Assembly: GCF_001718415.1 (NCBI RefSeq)
Contig: NZ_CP013378.1
Coordinates: 3,534,001 to 3,598,000, forward strand
Direction of reading: 5' to 3'
Origin: Burkholderia pseudomultivorans
Lineage (GTDB): Bacteria > Pseudomonadota > Gammaproteobacteria > Burkholderiales > Burkholderiaceae
DNA: 64,000 bases
Position numbers and translations under genes: made by a program. The notes below the pieces were generated by a model, which did not search any database, was not told the origin of the DNA, and saw only the letters and a program-made list of their open reading frames with translations. This document shows positions 1 through 10,067 of this stretch, in pieces (position 1 is the stretch's first letter; each line of letters begins with the position of its first letter).

Positions 1-180
1 CGCCAGCGCGCCTTCGGTCGCGACGCACAGCTCGGGTGTCGCGCCCGTATCGAGATAGGCGCTCGCGAGGTGGAATCCTTCGAGCAGCGCCTGCCCGCTG
101 CGGCGCTGATGCGGCGTCGAACCCGCGAGCGCCTTCAGGCGCTTGTACAGCGGGTTGTCCCTTGACGTAATGGCTTTCAT
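1..180 (-). CDS. TrmH/SpoU-family RNA 2'-O-methyltransferase (N-terminal fragment)
   Basis: The first 60 codons of a minus-strand gene run off the window edge. The start reads [18 protein letters not shown], with the 'SxxNPxxKxLxxL' pattern and a following '[12 protein letters not shown]' that are typical of the substrate-binding domain preceding the SPOUT methyltransferase domain. The ATG overlaps the rnhB stop codon as ATGA, so the two genes are translationally coupled. The family methylates ribose 2'-OH groups in rRNA or tRNA using S-adenosylmethionine. The catalytic knot domain lies outside the window, so the exact target cannot be judged. Confidence 0.8.
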   Translation of the reverse strand, partial: MKAITSRDNPLYKRLKALAGSTPHQRRSGQALLEGFHLASAYLDTGATPELCVATEGALA

Positions 181-821
181 CGAATCAGGTCGAGCGCTTC
201 GCGCACGGGTGCGAACGAGCGCCGATGCGCTTCGCACGGGCCGTGCTCGCGCAGCGCCGCAAGGTGTTTCGGGGTGCCGTAGCCCGCGTGCACGTTGAAA
301 CCGTACACCGGAAAACGCTCGTGCAGATCGACCAGCATGCGGTCGCGCGTGACTTTCGCGAGGATCGACGCGGCCGAGATGCTTGGCACCAGCGCATCAC
401 CGCTGACGATCGCCTCCGCGCGGACCGACAGCGTCGGGCAGCGGTTGCCGTCGATCTGCGCGAGCGTCGGCAGCACCGCCAGCCCTTCGACGGCCCGCTT
501 CATCGCGAGCATCGTCGCGTGCAGGATGTTCAGCGTATCGATCTCGTCGACGCTCGCCGACGCGACGCAGTACGACACCGAGCGCGCGATGATCAGCTCG
601 TACAGCGCGTCGCGCTTCTTCGCGGACAGCGCCTTCGAATCGTCGAGGCCGTCGATCGGCTGCGCGGGATCGAGGATCACCGCGGCGGCCACCACTGGCC
701 CCGCGAGCGGGCCGCGCCCGGCTTCGTCGACGCCGCAGACGATCTCGTCGGGCCGGCTGAAGTCGAAGCCGCCCTGCGCGTCGTCCGACGCGCGGCGCCG
801 CGATGTGCCGACTGCGGTCAT
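177..821 (-). CDS. rnhB: ribonuclease HII
   Basis: A 214-residue enzyme that cleaves the RNA strand of RNA-DNA hybrids and excises single ribonucleotides from DNA. The family motif [11 protein letters not shown] is at residues 31-41 (acidic D32/E33), QIDGN near 122-126 and the [14 protein letters not shown] block at 147-160, supplying the acidic catalytic set. The reading frame continues far upstream without a stop. The start chosen is the ATG of [10 protein letters not shown], which overlaps the lpxB stop as ATGA and gives a normal family length. It sits at the end of the lpxD-fabZ-lpxA-lpxB block, a common proteobacterial arrangement. Confidence 0.95.
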   Translation of the reverse strand: MTAVGTSRRRASDDAQGGFDFSRPDEIVCGVDEAGRGPLAGPVVAAAVILDPAQPIDGLDDSKALSAKKRDALYELIIARSVSYCVASASVDEIDTLNILHATMLAMKRAVEGLAVLPTLAQIDGNRCPTLSVRAEAIVSGDALVPSISAASILAKVTRDRMLVDLHERFPVYGFNVHAGYGTPKHLAALREHGPCEAHRRSFAPVREALDLIR

Positions 822-1987
822 GCGCGCCCCTTGCGTTGTTCGAGCACGCGCGCGACCGCTTCGGCCGCCTTCGCGGCCGTGTTCTGCCGCAGCGAAAGGT
901 GCATTTCGGTAAAGACTTCGGTCAGCGTGCGACGATTCGCATCGTCGCGCAGTTGCGTGAGCGTCGCATCGGCGAGCGCCTCGGGCGTCGCGAAATGCTG
1001 CAGCAGCTCGGGCACCACGAAGCGCCCCGCGAGGATGTTCGGCAGCCCGACGTACGGCAGATAGCCCTGCCGGCGCATGATCTGTCCGGTCAGCCAGGGC
1101 ACCTTGTACGAGATCACCATCGGCTTTTTCAGCAGCGCGGCTTCCAGCGTCACCGTGCCGCTCTTCACGAGGATCGCGTCGGCGGCCGTCATCGCGACCT
1201 GCGAGCGGCCGTCGGTGATCGTCAGCGCGAGCTGCGGATGCGCGTCGACGAGCGGCTGCAGCAGTTCGCGCAATGCGGGCGTCGCGGCCGGCATCACGAA
1301 GCGCAGGCCCGGCTCGCGCTGCTGCATCAGCGCCATCGCCGCGAAGAAGGTCGGGCCGATCAGCGCGATCTCCGAGCGCCGGCTGCCCGGCAGCACCGCG
1401 ATCACGGGGCCGTCGGCCGGCAGCCCGAGCGCGATGCGCGCGCCGTGCGTGTCGGGTTCGAGCGGGATGTCGTCGGCGAGCGGATGGCCGACGTAGGTCG
1501 ACGCGACGCCGGCCTTGTCGAGAATCGCCGGCTCGAACGGGAACAGGCACAGCATGTGATCGACGGACTTCGCGATCTTCTTGATCCGCCCGCCGCGCCA
1601 CGCCCAGATCGACGGACACACGAAGTGGATCGACGGAATGCCCGCGTCGCGCGCAGCCTGCTCGACGTTGAAGTTGAAATCGGGCGCGTCGACGCCGATG
1701 AACGCGTCCGGCCGCTCCGCGAGCAGCTGGCGCTTCAGCTCGCCGCGAATCCGCAGGATCTCGGGGATCTGGCCCAGCGCCTCGACGTAGCCGCGCACCG
1801 TCAGCTTGTCCATCTGCCAGTGCGAGTCGAAGCCCTGCGCGATCATCCGCGGCCCGCCGATCCCGTAATACTGCGTGGATGCCGGCAGCCGCTCGCGCAG
1901 CCCGCCGAGCAGCGATGCCGCGAGCAGATCGCCCGACGGCTCGCCCGCCACCATCGCGAGCCGGAGCTGAGTGGTCGGAAGCGTCAT
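818..1987 (-). CDS. lpxB: lipid-A-disaccharide synthase
   Basis: A 389-residue family GT19 glycosyltransferase. It condenses UDP-2,3-diacylglucosamine with lipid X to form the beta-1,6 disaccharide of lipid A at the inner face of the cytoplasmic membrane. The diagnostic AGEPSGD motif is at residues 14-20, and later blocks such as '[10 protein letters not shown]' and '[10 protein letters not shown]' are characteristic. The gene begins 3 bases after lpxA and overlaps rnhB by 4 bases, so it is surely co-transcribed with both. Length matches the family. Confidence 0.97.
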   Translation of the reverse strand: MTLPTTQLRLAMVAGEPSGDLLAASLLGGLRERLPASTQYYGIGGPRMIAQGFDSHWQMDKLTVRGYVEALGQIPEILRIRGELKRQLLAERPDAFIGVDAPDFNFNVEQAARDAGIPSIHFVCPSIWAWRGGRIKKIAKSVDHMLCLFPFEPAILDKAGVASTYVGHPLADDIPLEPDTHGARIALGLPADGPVIAVLPGSRRSEIALIGPTFFAAMALMQQREPGLRFVMPAATPALRELLQPLVDAHPQLALTITDGRSQVAMTAADAILVKSGTVTLEAALLKKPMVISYKVPWLTGQIMRRQGYLPYVGLPNILAGRFVVPELLQHFATPEALADATLTQLRDDANRRTLTEVFTEMHLSLRQNTAAKAAEAVARVLEQRKGRA

Positions 1988-1990
1988 CGC

Positions 1991-2779
1991 TTAGCGAATG
2001 ATGCCGCGCTGGGATGCTTCGATGAACGCGACGAGCGCCTTGACGGGCGCATCGCCGTCGCCGCCGGCTTCCGCCAGCTCGCGCAGCTGCGTCTTCGCCT
2101 CCTCGAGCGACAGGCCGTTCTTGTACAGCAGCCGGTAGGCGCTGCGCAGCGCCGAGATCGCATCCGGCGAGAAGCCGCGACGGCGCAGCCCCTCGATGTT
2201 GATTCCGTGCGGCTCCGCCTTGTTGCCGGCCGCGATCACGAACGGCGGCACGTCCTGCACGAGCGCCGACGCGCCGCCGAGCATCGCATGCGCGCCGATG
2301 CGCACGAACTGGTGCACGCCCGACATCCCGCCGATGATCGCCCAGTCGCCGATTTCGACGTGACCGGCCATCTGCGCGTTGCTCGACAGGATCACGTGGT
2401 TGCCGACGCGGCAGTCATGGCCGATATGCACGTAGGCCATGATCCAGTTGTCGTCGCCGAGCGTCGTCACGCCGCTGTCCTGCACGGTGCCCGTGTGGAT
2501 CGTCGTGAACTCGCGGATCGTGTTGCGGTTGCCGATCACGAGCCGGGTCGGCTCGTCGTTGTACTTCATGTCCTGCGGACGACCGCCGACCGATGCGTAA
2601 TGGCCGATGCGGTTGTCTTCGCCGAGCGTCGTATGCCCTTCGATCACGCTGTGCGAACCGATCGTCGTGCGCGCGCCGATCGTGACGTGCGGACCGACGA
2701 TCGCGTACGGGCCGATCTCGACCGATTCGTCGATCTGCGCGCCCGGTTCGACGATCGCGGTGGGATGAATCCTGGTCAT
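1991..2779 (-). CDS. lpxA: UDP-N-acetylglucosamine O-acyltransferase
   Basis: A 262-residue left-handed beta-helix acyltransferase catalysing the first step of lipid A synthesis, transfer of a 3-hydroxyacyl chain from ACP to UDP-GlcNAc. Hexapeptide repeats ('[22 protein letters not shown]' type) fill residues 1-190. The HIGHDC motif (residues 118-123) carries H121, corresponding to the known catalytic histidine. The start at [10 protein letters not shown] is chosen because the helix begins there; an upstream in-frame ATG would add 29 residues unlike the family. It lies between fabZ and lpxB. Confidence 0.97.
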   Translation of the reverse strand: MTRIHPTAIVEPGAQIDESVEIGPYAIVGPHVTIGARTTIGSHSVIEGHTTLGEDNRIGHYASVGGRPQDMKYNDEPTRLVIGNRNTIREFTTIHTGTVQDSGVTTLGDDNWIMAYVHIGHDCRVGNHVILSSNAQMAGHVEIGDWAIIGGMSGVHQFVRIGAHAMLGGASALVQDVPPFVIAAGNKAEPHGINIEGLRRRGFSPDAISALRSAYRLLYKNGLSLEEAKTQLRELAEAGGDGDAPVKALVAFIEASQRGIIR

Positions 2780-2832
2780 GCGCCGTTGCCTCTCGATGTG
2801 ATGGGTTGCGTTGCCGATGCGTGTCGCGTCGC

Positions 2833-3300
2833 TCAGGGCGCCGCGTCGGCCGTCTTGACCGTGCACATCAGTTCGGCTTCCGCCGCCACCTTGCCGTCCA
2901 CTTCCGCCACCGCCTTGAACTTCCAGATGCCGCGGATGTAGCGTTCGAACGTCACGTTCAGAATCAGTTGATCGCCCGGTTCGACCACGCGCTTGAAGCG
3001 CGCGCCGTCGATCCCGACGAAGTAGTACAGCGTGTTTTCCGGGTCCTTCGGCTGCTCTTCCGAGAAGGTCAGCAGCGCGGCCGCCTGGGCGAGCGCCTCG
3101 AGAATCAGCACGCCCGGCATCACCGGCCGCTTCGGGAAATGCCCCTGGAAGAACGGCTCGTTGATCGACACATTCTTCAGCGCTTTGATGCCTTTGTGCG
3201 GCTCGAGTTCGAGCACGCGATCGACGAGCAGAATCGGATAGCGATGCGGCAGCAGCGTGAGGATCTTGTGAATGTCGAGGTTGATTTTTTCAGTGCTCAT
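2833..3300 (-). CDS. fabZ: 3-hydroxyacyl-[ACP] dehydratase FabZ
   Basis: A 155-residue hot-dog-fold dehydratase of type II fatty acid synthesis. The active-site signature [18 protein letters not shown] contains H54 and E68, the catalytic pair. It competes with LpxA/LpxD for 3-hydroxyacyl-ACP, which explains its conserved place between lpxD and lpxA. The start is [11 protein letters not shown]; an in-frame ATG five codons upstream is possible but less family-like. A 129-base gap separates it from lpxD. Confidence 0.97.
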
Positions 3301-3429
3301 GATGGTTCGTCTCACGCAGAGGCTGCGCGGTGGTGAAGCAAAGGCTGGAGCGGGCCGTCGTGCGGCCCTGTCTGGCGAACCGGGCCGGATGCGCTGGCCG
3401 TGCCCGGTTCATGGTCTCGCATGGTCTGG

Positions 3430-4524
3430 TCAGGCGTCCGTCTCGCCGCCCTTGGCGGCGAGCGCGGTTTCGAGCGCCTTGATGCGGTCGCGCAGCTTGT
3501 CGAGGTTGCGCACGAGCGCGGCGCTCCTGTTCCACTCGCCGTGGTCGACGGCCGGGAATGCGCTCGTGTAGATGCCGGCCTTCGGCAGCGATTTCGACAC
3601 GCCCGATTTCGCGGTGATGATCACGTAGTCGCCGAGCGTCACGTGGCCGGCGATCCCGACCGCGCCGCCGATCATGCAGTGGCGGCCGATCGTCGTGCTG
3701 CCCGCGATGCCCGCGCTGCCGGCGATCACCGTATAGGCGCCGATCCGGCAGTTGTGCGCGATCTGGACCTGATTGTCGATCTTCACGCATTCCTCGATGA
3801 CGGTGTCCGCCATCGCGCCGCGGTCGATCGTCGTGTTCGCGCCGATCTCGACGTCCGGGCCGATCGTCACGCCGCCGACCTGCGGGATCTTGACCCAGCT
3901 GCCGGTGCGCGCGTCGCCTTCGCCGACGAAGTCCGGCGCGAAGCCGAAACCGTCGGAGCCGATCACTGCGCCCGCATGGATGATCACGCGCGGGCCGATC
4001 TTGCAGCCGTGGTAGACCGATGCATTCGGATACAGGTGCGAGCCCGCGCCGATCGTCGTGCCGCGGCCGACGAATACGTTCGCGTCGAGTTGCACGCCGT
4101 CCTCGATCACGGCGCCCGCTTCGACCGTCACGTGCGGGCCGATCACCGCGCTCGCGGCGATCTTCGCGACCGGATCGACCGTCGCGCTCGGATGGATGCC
4201 GGCCGCGCGCGGCGGCGTGGCGAGATCGATGAACATCTGCGCGACGCGCGCGAAGTACGCGTACGGATTCGGCGTCACGATGAAGTTGCGGGGGCCGGCC
4301 GTCCGGGGGCCGGCCGTACCCAGCTTTTCCAGATCCTTCGGCGCGATCAGCACGGCGCCGGCGCCGGTCGCGTTGACCTGCGACAGGTACTTCGGGTTCG
4401 CGAGGAACGCGAGCTGCTGCGGGCCTGCCTGATCGAGCGGCGCGAGGCCGGCTACCTTGCAGAGGGGATCGCCGACGATCTCGCCGCCGAACCGCTTTAC
4501 GAGTTCCTCAAGCGTCAATGCCAT
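3430..4524 (-). CDS. lpxD: UDP-3-O-(3-hydroxyacyl)glucosamine N-acyltransferase
   Basis: A 364-residue enzyme for the third step of lipid A synthesis, N-acylation of UDP-3-O-acyl-glucosamine. An N-terminal uridine-binding domain (about 1-105) is followed by a left-handed beta-helix of hexapeptide repeats (about 110-330). The QIAHNC motif places catalytic H257. The C-terminal helix '[14 protein letters not shown]' is typical. Residues 70-79 contain a tandem [10 protein letters not shown] duplication, encoded by a short GC-rich direct repeat. The gene starts 16 bases after skp. Confidence 0.97.
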   Translation of the reverse strand: MALTLEELVKRFGGEIVGDPLCKVAGLAPLDQAGPQQLAFLANPKYLSQVNATGAGAVLIAPKDLEKLGTAGPRTAGPRNFIVTPNPYAYFARVAQMFIDLATPPRAAGIHPSATVDPVAKIAASAVIGPHVTVEAGAVIEDGVQLDANVFVGRGTTIGAGSHLYPNASVYHGCKIGPRVIIHAGAVIGSDGFGFAPDFVGEGDARTGSWVKIPQVGGVTIGPDVEIGANTTIDRGAMADTVIEECVKIDNQVQIAHNCRIGAYTVIAGSAGIAGSTTIGRHCMIGGAVGIAGHVTLGDYVIITAKSGVSKSLPKAGIYTSAFPAVDHGEWNRSAALVRNLDKLRDRIKALETALAAKGGETDA

Positions 4525-4540
4525 TCGTCGTCTGCTCCGT

Positions 4541-5068
4541 TCAGTTCGTCGGGCCGGACGCGAGCGCCTTGAGCACCTTGTCGGTGATGTCGATGCGCGG
4601 GCTGACGTACACGGCTTCCTGCACGATCAGGTCGTAATTCTGCTGCTCGGCAATCTGCTTGATGACCTTGTTCGCCTTGTCCAGCACGGCCGCCAGTTCC
4701 TCGTTGCGACGCTGGTTCAGGTCTTCGCGGAACTCGCGCTGCTTGCGCTGGAAGTCGGTATCGAGCTGGGCAAGGTCACGCTGCTTCTGCGCGCGATCGG
4801 CCGCGGACATCGACGTGCCGTTCTTGTCCAGCGAATCGGACAACGATTTCAGGCGCGCCGCCATGTCCTGCAGATCCTTGTCGCGCTTCGCGAACTCGGC
4901 TTCGAGCTTCGTCTGCGCCGCCTTCGCGGGCGCCGACTCGCGCAGGATCCGATCCGAATTGACCGCCGCGATGCGGGCGACGTCCTGTGCGTGTGCCGTC
5001 GCCGCGCCCAAGGCCAGCGCAACGGTCAGCGCACACAACACTCGTTTCGAAAACTTACCGGTTAGCAA
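4541..5068 (-). CDS. skp: periplasmic chaperone Skp/OmpH family
   Basis: A 175-residue secreted chaperone that escorts unfolded outer-membrane proteins to the BAM complex. Residues 1-27 form a Sec signal peptide with predicted cleavage after AHA. The remainder is charged and helical, as in the coiled-coil tentacles of Skp. The start is TTG (5068), supported by a GAGAGGG ribosome-binding site five bases upstream; a GTG further inside would remove the positive N-region of the signal peptide. It lies between bamA (34 bases) and lpxD (16 bases), its conserved location. Confidence 0.93.
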   Translation of the reverse strand: MLTGKFSKRVLCALTVALALGAATAHAQDVARIAAVNSDRILRESAPAKAAQTKLEAEFAKRDKDLQDMAARLKSLSDSLDKNGTSMSAADRAQKQRDLAQLDTDFQRKQREFREDLNQRRNEELAAVLDKANKVIKQIAEQQNYDLIVQEAVYVSPRIDITDKVLKALASGPTN

Positions 5069-5102
5069 AATTACCCTCTCGTTGCTGTTGTTATGCGTTC
5101 GA

Positions 5103-7412
5103 TCAGAACGCCGTCCCGATCTGGAACTGGAATTTCTGGTACTGGTCGCCCTCGTGCTTCTGCAGCGGGAAGCCGAGGCTCAGCTTCAGCGGGCCGATCG
5201 GCGAGATCCACGCAAGACCCACACCGTAGCCGTAACGCAGGCCGTTCGCACCGGTACTGGTGCCGCCCGGTGCATTGCCCCATACGTTGCCGCCGTCGAG
5301 GAACGTGAACACGCGCAGCGTGCGGTCGTAGCCCGTGCCCGGCAGCGGGAACGTCAGCTCGATGTTGCCGACGAGCATCTTCGAACCGCCGATCGGGTCG
5401 TTCGTCTTCGTGTCGCGCGGGCCCAGCGAGCTCGGCTCGTAGCCACGCACGGAGCCGATACCGCCCGCGTAGTAGTTCTTGAAGATCGGGTACGGGTTGC
5501 CGATGCCGTTACCGTAGCCGCCCTGCAGGTTCAGGCCCAGGATGAAGCCGCGCGAGAACGAATAGTAGTACTGCGCCTGCAGGTCGGCCTTGTAGTACTG
5601 GATCTTGCCGACCGGCACGCCGTATTCGACGTTGGCCTGCGTGAAGTAGCCGCGGCTCGGGATCAGCGCGCTGTCGCGCGCATCGCGCGACCACGCGACC
5701 GTCAGCGGCACCGTGTTCGACACGCGGCCGAACTCGTTCACGTAATCCTGGTAGCTCTGCGGCGTGTTCGAGTCGACGTCGAGGCGGTTCTGCTCGAAGC
5801 CCGCGCCGAAGTAGACGGTGTCGACTTCCGAGAACGGGATGCCGAACTTCAGGTTGCCGCCCGCGCTGATGATCCGGAAGCTCGAGCTGGTCGAATAGTA
5901 GAGCGGCTGGTACGTGCGGTAGTAGACGTCGGTGATCCGCTTGATGCCGTCGACCGTGAAGTACGGGTCGACCTGCGTGACGGTCAGCGTGCGGTAGCTG
6001 CGCGCGGTGTTGACGTTCACCGCGAGGCTGGTGCCCGAGCCGAACACGTTGTCCTGCGACACGCCGGCCGACAGCACGACCTTGTCGGTCGACGAGAAGC
6101 CCGCACCGAGCGTGATCGCGCCGGTCGGCTTTTCCGCGACCTTCACGTTCACGTCGACCTGGTCGTTCGTGCCTTCGACGGGCACCGTCGTCACGTCGAC
6201 GTCGGTGAAGTAGCCGAGGCGGTTCACGCGGTCCTTCGACAGCGCGAGGCGGTTCGAATCGAACCACGAGCTCTCGAGCTGGCGCATTTCGCGGCGCACC
6301 ACTTCGTCGCGCGTGCGCGTGTTGCCGATCACGTTGATGCGTCGCACGTACACGCGGCGGCTCGGATCGACGACGAGATTCAGGTTCACCTTGTGGTTCG
6401 CCTGGTCGATGTCCGGCTGCGCGTTGACGGTCGCGAATGCGTAGCCGTATTCGCCGAGCTTGTCGACGATCGCCTTCGTCGTCTGCTGCAGCTTCTCGGC
6501 CGAGAAGCGGTCGCCCGGCTTGATCTTGATCAGCTTGTTGAGTTCGGCTTCGCGGTCGAGCAGGTTGCCCGACAGCTTGATGCCCGACACCGTGTACGGC
6601 TCGCCTTCGTGCAGCGTGACCGTCAGGTACATGTCCTTCTTGTCGGGCGAGATCGACACCTGGGTCGACTCGATGTTGAATTCGAGGTAGCCGCGGTTCA
6701 GGTAGTACGAGCGCACCGCCTCGAGGTCGCCGGTGAGCTTTTCCTTCGAGTACAGGTCGTTCTTCGTGTACCAGGAGAACCAGTTCGGCGTCGACAGCTG
6801 CATTTCGTCGCGCAGCGTGCTCGTGCTGAACGCCTTGTTGCCGATGAAGTTGATCTGGCGGATCTTCGCGCTCGGCCCTTCGGCGACCGCGAACAGGATC
6901 GACACGCGGTTCGCGTCGACCGGCGTGACCGTCGTCTTCACTTCGGCCGCGTAGAAGCCGCGCGTCAGGTACTGGCGCTTGAGTTCCTGCTCGGCCTTGT
7001 CGACGAGCGCCTTGTCGTAGTAGCGGCCGTCGGCGAGGCCGACTGCGCGCAGCGCCTTCGTCAGGTTGTCCTTGTCGAATTCCTTCGTGCCGGTGAAGTC
7101 GATCGACGCGATGGCCGGACGCTCCTGCACCTGCACGATCACGACGTTGCCCTGGGTGGCGATGCGCACGTCGTTGAAAAAGCCCGTCGCGTACAGCGCG
7201 CGGATTGCTTCGGATGCCTTGTCGTCGGTGAAGGTATCGCCTTGCTTGATCGGCAGGTATGCGAATACGGAACCCGGTTCGACGCGCTGCAGCCCCTCGA
7301 TCTTGATGTCTTGCACCACGAACGGTGCCGCTGCATGCGCCGCGAGGCCGTGAGCGGCGAGCGCGGCCGCTGCAACTGTCTTAGGTACAAAGCGATGAGG
7401 TTTGAACAACAT
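5103..7412 (-). CDS. bamA: outer membrane protein assembly factor BamA
   Basis: A 769-residue Omp85 protein, the central pore of the BAM complex that inserts beta-barrel proteins into the outer membrane. A signal peptide covers about residues 1-28. Five POTRA-type repeats follow to about residue 420, then a C-terminal barrel with the conserved VRGYE of the loop-6 (V/I)RG(F/Y) motif and a terminal phenylalanine. It sits between rseP and skp, the usual order, linking the barrel insertase to its chaperone. Length is close to other betaproteobacterial BamA proteins. Confidence 0.97.
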   Translation of the reverse strand: MLFKPHRFVPKTVAAAALAAHGLAAHAAAPFVVQDIKIEGLQRVEPGSVFAYLPIKQGDTFTDDKASEAIRALYATGFFNDVRIATQGNVVIVQVQERPAIASIDFTGTKEFDKDNLTKALRAVGLADGRYYDKALVDKAEQELKRQYLTRGFYAAEVKTTVTPVDANRVSILFAVAEGPSAKIRQINFIGNKAFSTSTLRDEMQLSTPNWFSWYTKNDLYSKEKLTGDLEAVRSYYLNRGYLEFNIESTQVSISPDKKDMYLTVTLHEGEPYTVSGIKLSGNLLDREAELNKLIKIKPGDRFSAEKLQQTTKAIVDKLGEYGYAFATVNAQPDIDQANHKVNLNLVVDPSRRVYVRRINVIGNTRTRDEVVRREMRQLESSWFDSNRLALSKDRVNRLGYFTDVDVTTVPVEGTNDQVDVNVKVAEKPTGAITLGAGFSSTDKVVLSAGVSQDNVFGSGTSLAVNVNTARSYRTLTVTQVDPYFTVDGIKRITDVYYRTYQPLYYSTSSSFRIISAGGNLKFGIPFSEVDTVYFGAGFEQNRLDVDSNTPQSYQDYVNEFGRVSNTVPLTVAWSRDARDSALIPSRGYFTQANVEYGVPVGKIQYYKADLQAQYYYSFSRGFILGLNLQGGYGNGIGNPYPIFKNYYAGGIGSVRGYEPSSLGPRDTKTNDPIGGSKMLVGNIELTFPLPGTGYDRTLRVFTFLDGGNVWGNAPGGTSTGANGLRYGYGVGLAWISPIGPLKLSLGFPLQKHEGDQYQKFQFQIGTAF

Positions 7413-7473
7413 GCATCCCCAATATTTAGCTGCATCAAATCAGGCGACTGCCCGCTGGCCGCCGCCTGACGCT

Positions 7474-8844
7474 TCAGAAATGGATTAACCGAGCCAGGTC
7501 GTTGAACAATGCGATTGCCGACAACGCGACGATGCAGATCAACCCGGCTCTTTGCAGAATCAGCTGCCAGCGCTCCGAAACGGCTTTCCCGGTCGCGGCT
7601 TCAACCAGATAATATAACAGATGCCCCCCGTCCAAAACGGGAATCGGCAACAAGTTCAGCACGCCGAGGCTAATGCTGACAAGGGCGAGGAACGACAGGA
7701 ACGCCGACGGACCGAGCCGCGCGCTCTTGCCCGCGTAGTCGGCGATCGTCACCGGGCCGGACAGGTTCTTCAGCGACGCGTCGCCGGTAATCATGCGCCC
7801 GAACATCCGCAGCGAATACACGGCGATGTCCCAGGTGCGGCGCGCACCGAGCCTGAGGCTCTCGAAGGGCCCGTAGCGCACGTCGACGCTCGGCGTATGC
7901 ATCGACAGCGCCGCGCCGATGCGGCCGATCTGCTGCCCCGTCTCGTCGTCGCGCTGCGCCTGCGGCACGATCGTCAGCGTCTGCGCGACGCCGTTGCGCT
8001 CGATCTGCAGCTGCAGCGTCTTGCCCGCATCGTGCTTCACCGCGTCGATGAAGCGCGACGCGCCGCCGATCCGCTCGCCGTCGAGCGCGAGCAGCTTGTC
8101 GCCGGGCTTCAGGCCGGCCTGCTGCGCCGCGCTGCCGGGCTGCACCGACGCGACCGACAGCGTGCCGCCGCCCGTCTCGAAGCCGAGATGCATCATGAAA
8201 TCGTCGTCGAGCGCGCTTTCGGGCACGTTGCGCAGGTCGACGCGGAAATCGAAGGTGGTGTCGCCGTCGCGCGCGCCGAGCACGACCTCGCGATGATCGA
8301 AGGCGGCCGACAGCAGCTTCCAGCGCAGATCCGACCACGAGCGCACGGGCTCGGCCTCGCCGCCCTGCGCGTTGCGCAGCGACACGATCGTCTCGTTGCC
8401 GTCGAAGCCCGCGCGCGCAGCCGCCGTGCCGGCGGCCGGCGGCGCAATGATCGCGGCCGGCTCGGTCACGCCGGTCGCGAAAACGGCGGAAAACAGCGCG
8501 ATTGCCAACAGGAAGTTGGCAATCGGCCCGGCCGCGACGATCGCGATGCGCTTGCCGACCGACTGCCGGTTGAACGCCTGGCCGAGTTCCTCAGGCTTCA
8601 CGCCCGGGCCCGGCTCGCGCTCGTCGAGCATCTTCACGTAGCCGCCGAGCGGCAGCGCGGACAGCGTCCATTCGGTGCCGGTCCTGCGGCTCACCCAGCG
8701 GGCGACGGGCTGGCCGAAACCGATCGAGAAGCGCAGCACCTTCACGCCGCACCAGCGCGCGACGCGATAGTGTCCATACTCATGCACGACGACCAGCACC
8801 CCGATCGCCACTGCAAACGCGACCAGTTCGACCAGCACGTTCAT
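7474..8844 (-). CDS. rseP: site-2 intramembrane zinc protease RseP
   Basis: A 456-residue site-2 protease. In the sigma-E envelope stress response, this family cleaves the anti-sigma factor RseA within the membrane after DegS. The zinc motif HEYGH is at residues 21-25 inside the first membrane segment, and the third metal ligand lies in LDGGH (about 404-408) near the C-terminus. The periplasmic middle part contains PDZ-like sequence ('GSAAQQAGLKPGDKLLALDG' type). The ATG at 8844 is preferred over an in-frame GTG two codons upstream because a GAGG ribosome-binding site lies five bases before it. It begins 11 bases after dxr. Confidence 0.96.
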   Translation of the reverse strand: MNVLVELVAFAVAIGVLVVVHEYGHYRVARWCGVKVLRFSIGFGQPVARWVSRRTGTEWTLSALPLGGYVKMLDEREPGPGVKPEELGQAFNRQSVGKRIAIVAAGPIANFLLAIALFSAVFATGVTEPAAIIAPPAAGTAAARAGFDGNETIVSLRNAQGGEAEPVRSWSDLRWKLLSAAFDHREVVLGARDGDTTFDFRVDLRNVPESALDDDFMMHLGFETGGGTLSVASVQPGSAAQQAGLKPGDKLLALDGERIGGASRFIDAVKHDAGKTLQLQIERNGVAQTLTIVPQAQRDDETGQQIGRIGAALSMHTPSVDVRYGPFESLRLGARRTWDIAVYSLRMFGRMITGDASLKNLSGPVTIADYAGKSARLGPSAFLSFLALVSISLGVLNLLPIPVLDGGHLLYYLVEAATGKAVSERWQLILQRAGLICIVALSAIALFNDLARLIHF

Positions 8845-8855
8845 GAGCACCTCAT

Positions 8856-10052
8856 TCAGACAGTACGCTCCACGCGTGGCGCAGGCGCTTTCGCAATGAA
8901 CGCGGCGGCGAGGCGGCGCGCCTCGGCATCCGCCGCAAGAACGTCGTCGAGGCCGTTCGGCGAACGGTTCGGCAGCGCGTCGAGCACCGCGTCGACCGTC
9001 GCCGCGATCGTCATGAAGCCGATCCGGCGCTCGAGAAACGCTTCGACCGCAACCTCGTTCGCCGCGTTCAACGCGGCGCTCGCGATGCCGCCCTCCTCAA
9101 GCGCCTTCAGCGCGAGCGCGAGACACGGGAAGCGCGCGTAGTCGGGCTTTTCGAACGACAGCTGCGCGATCTGCGCGAGGTCGAGCTGATCGACGCCCGC
9201 GTCGACGCGCTCCGGGAACGCGAGCGCGTGCGCGATCGGTGTGCGCATGTCAGGATTGCCGAGCTGCGCGAGCACCGAGCCGTCGCGATACGACACCAGC
9301 GAATGGATCACGCTCTGCGGATGGATCAGCACGTCGATCCGGTCTCCCGGCAGCCCGAAGATCCAGTGCGCCTCAATCACCTCGAGGCCCTTGTTCATCA
9401 TCGTCGCGGAATCGACCGAGATCTTGCGGCCCATCACCCAGTTCGGGTGCTTGCAGGCCTCGTCCGGCGTCACGTCGACGAGCGTCGCCGGCTCGCGCGT
9501 GCGGAACGGGCCGCCCGACGCGGTCAGGATGATCTTCGCGATCCCGCCGTGCTCGGCCGCGTCGCGCGGCATGCACTGGAAAATCGCGTTGTGCTCGCTG
9601 TCCACCGGCAGCAGGATCGCGCCATGGTCGCGCACCGCGTCCATGAAGATCGCGCCCGACATCACGAGCGATTCCTTGTTCGCGAGCAGGATGCGCTTGC
9701 CCGCCCGCGCGGCCGCGAGGCTCGGCGCCAGGCCCGCGGCGCCGACGATCGCCGCGACGACCGTGTCGCAGCCGTCGCTCTTCGACACGTCGACGAGTGC
9801 CTGCGGCCCGTACAGCACCGTCGTCCTGCTGCCCGCCGCGCGCAGCCGCGCTTCGACGTGGGCAGCCGTCTGCGCATCGCCGACCACCGCGACTTCGGGC
9901 GCGAAGCGCAGGCACTGTTCGACCAGCTTGTCGCCGTTGCGGTGCGCGGTCAGCGCGTAGACCGAGAAGCGCTCGGGGTGGCGCGCGACCACGTCGAGCG
10001 TGCTGTCTCCGATCGAGCCCGTGGAACCGAGCAATGTCAGACGTTTTTGCAT
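8856..10052 (-). CDS. dxr: 1-deoxy-D-xylulose 5-phosphate reductoisomerase
   Basis: A 398-residue NADPH-dependent enzyme of the MEP isoprenoid pathway, converting DXP to 2-C-methyl-D-erythritol 4-phosphate. The nucleotide-binding motif GSTGSIG is at residues 9-15. The metal and substrate block 'PVDSEHNA' and the '[13 protein letters not shown]' motif are present. Its position between cdsA and rseP, near uppS, places isoprenoid precursor supply beside undecaprenyl diphosphate synthesis. Spacing to both neighbours is 15 bases or less. Confidence 0.97.
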   Translation of the reverse strand: MQKRLTLLGSTGSIGDSTLDVVARHPERFSVYALTAHRNGDKLVEQCLRFAPEVAVVGDAQTAAHVEARLRAAGSRTTVLYGPQALVDVSKSDGCDTVVAAIVGAAGLAPSLAAARAGKRILLANKESLVMSGAIFMDAVRDHGAILLPVDSEHNAIFQCMPRDAAEHGGIAKIILTASGGPFRTREPATLVDVTPDEACKHPNWVMGRKISVDSATMMNKGLEVIEAHWIFGLPGDRIDVLIHPQSVIHSLVSYRDGSVLAQLGNPDMRTPIAHALAFPERVDAGVDQLDLAQIAQLSFEKPDYARFPCLALALKALEEGGIASAALNAANEVAVEAFLERRIGFMTIAATVDAVLDALPNRSPNGLDDVLAADAEARRLAAAFIAKAPAPRVERTV

Positions 10053-10067
10053 AACAGAAATAGTGGT

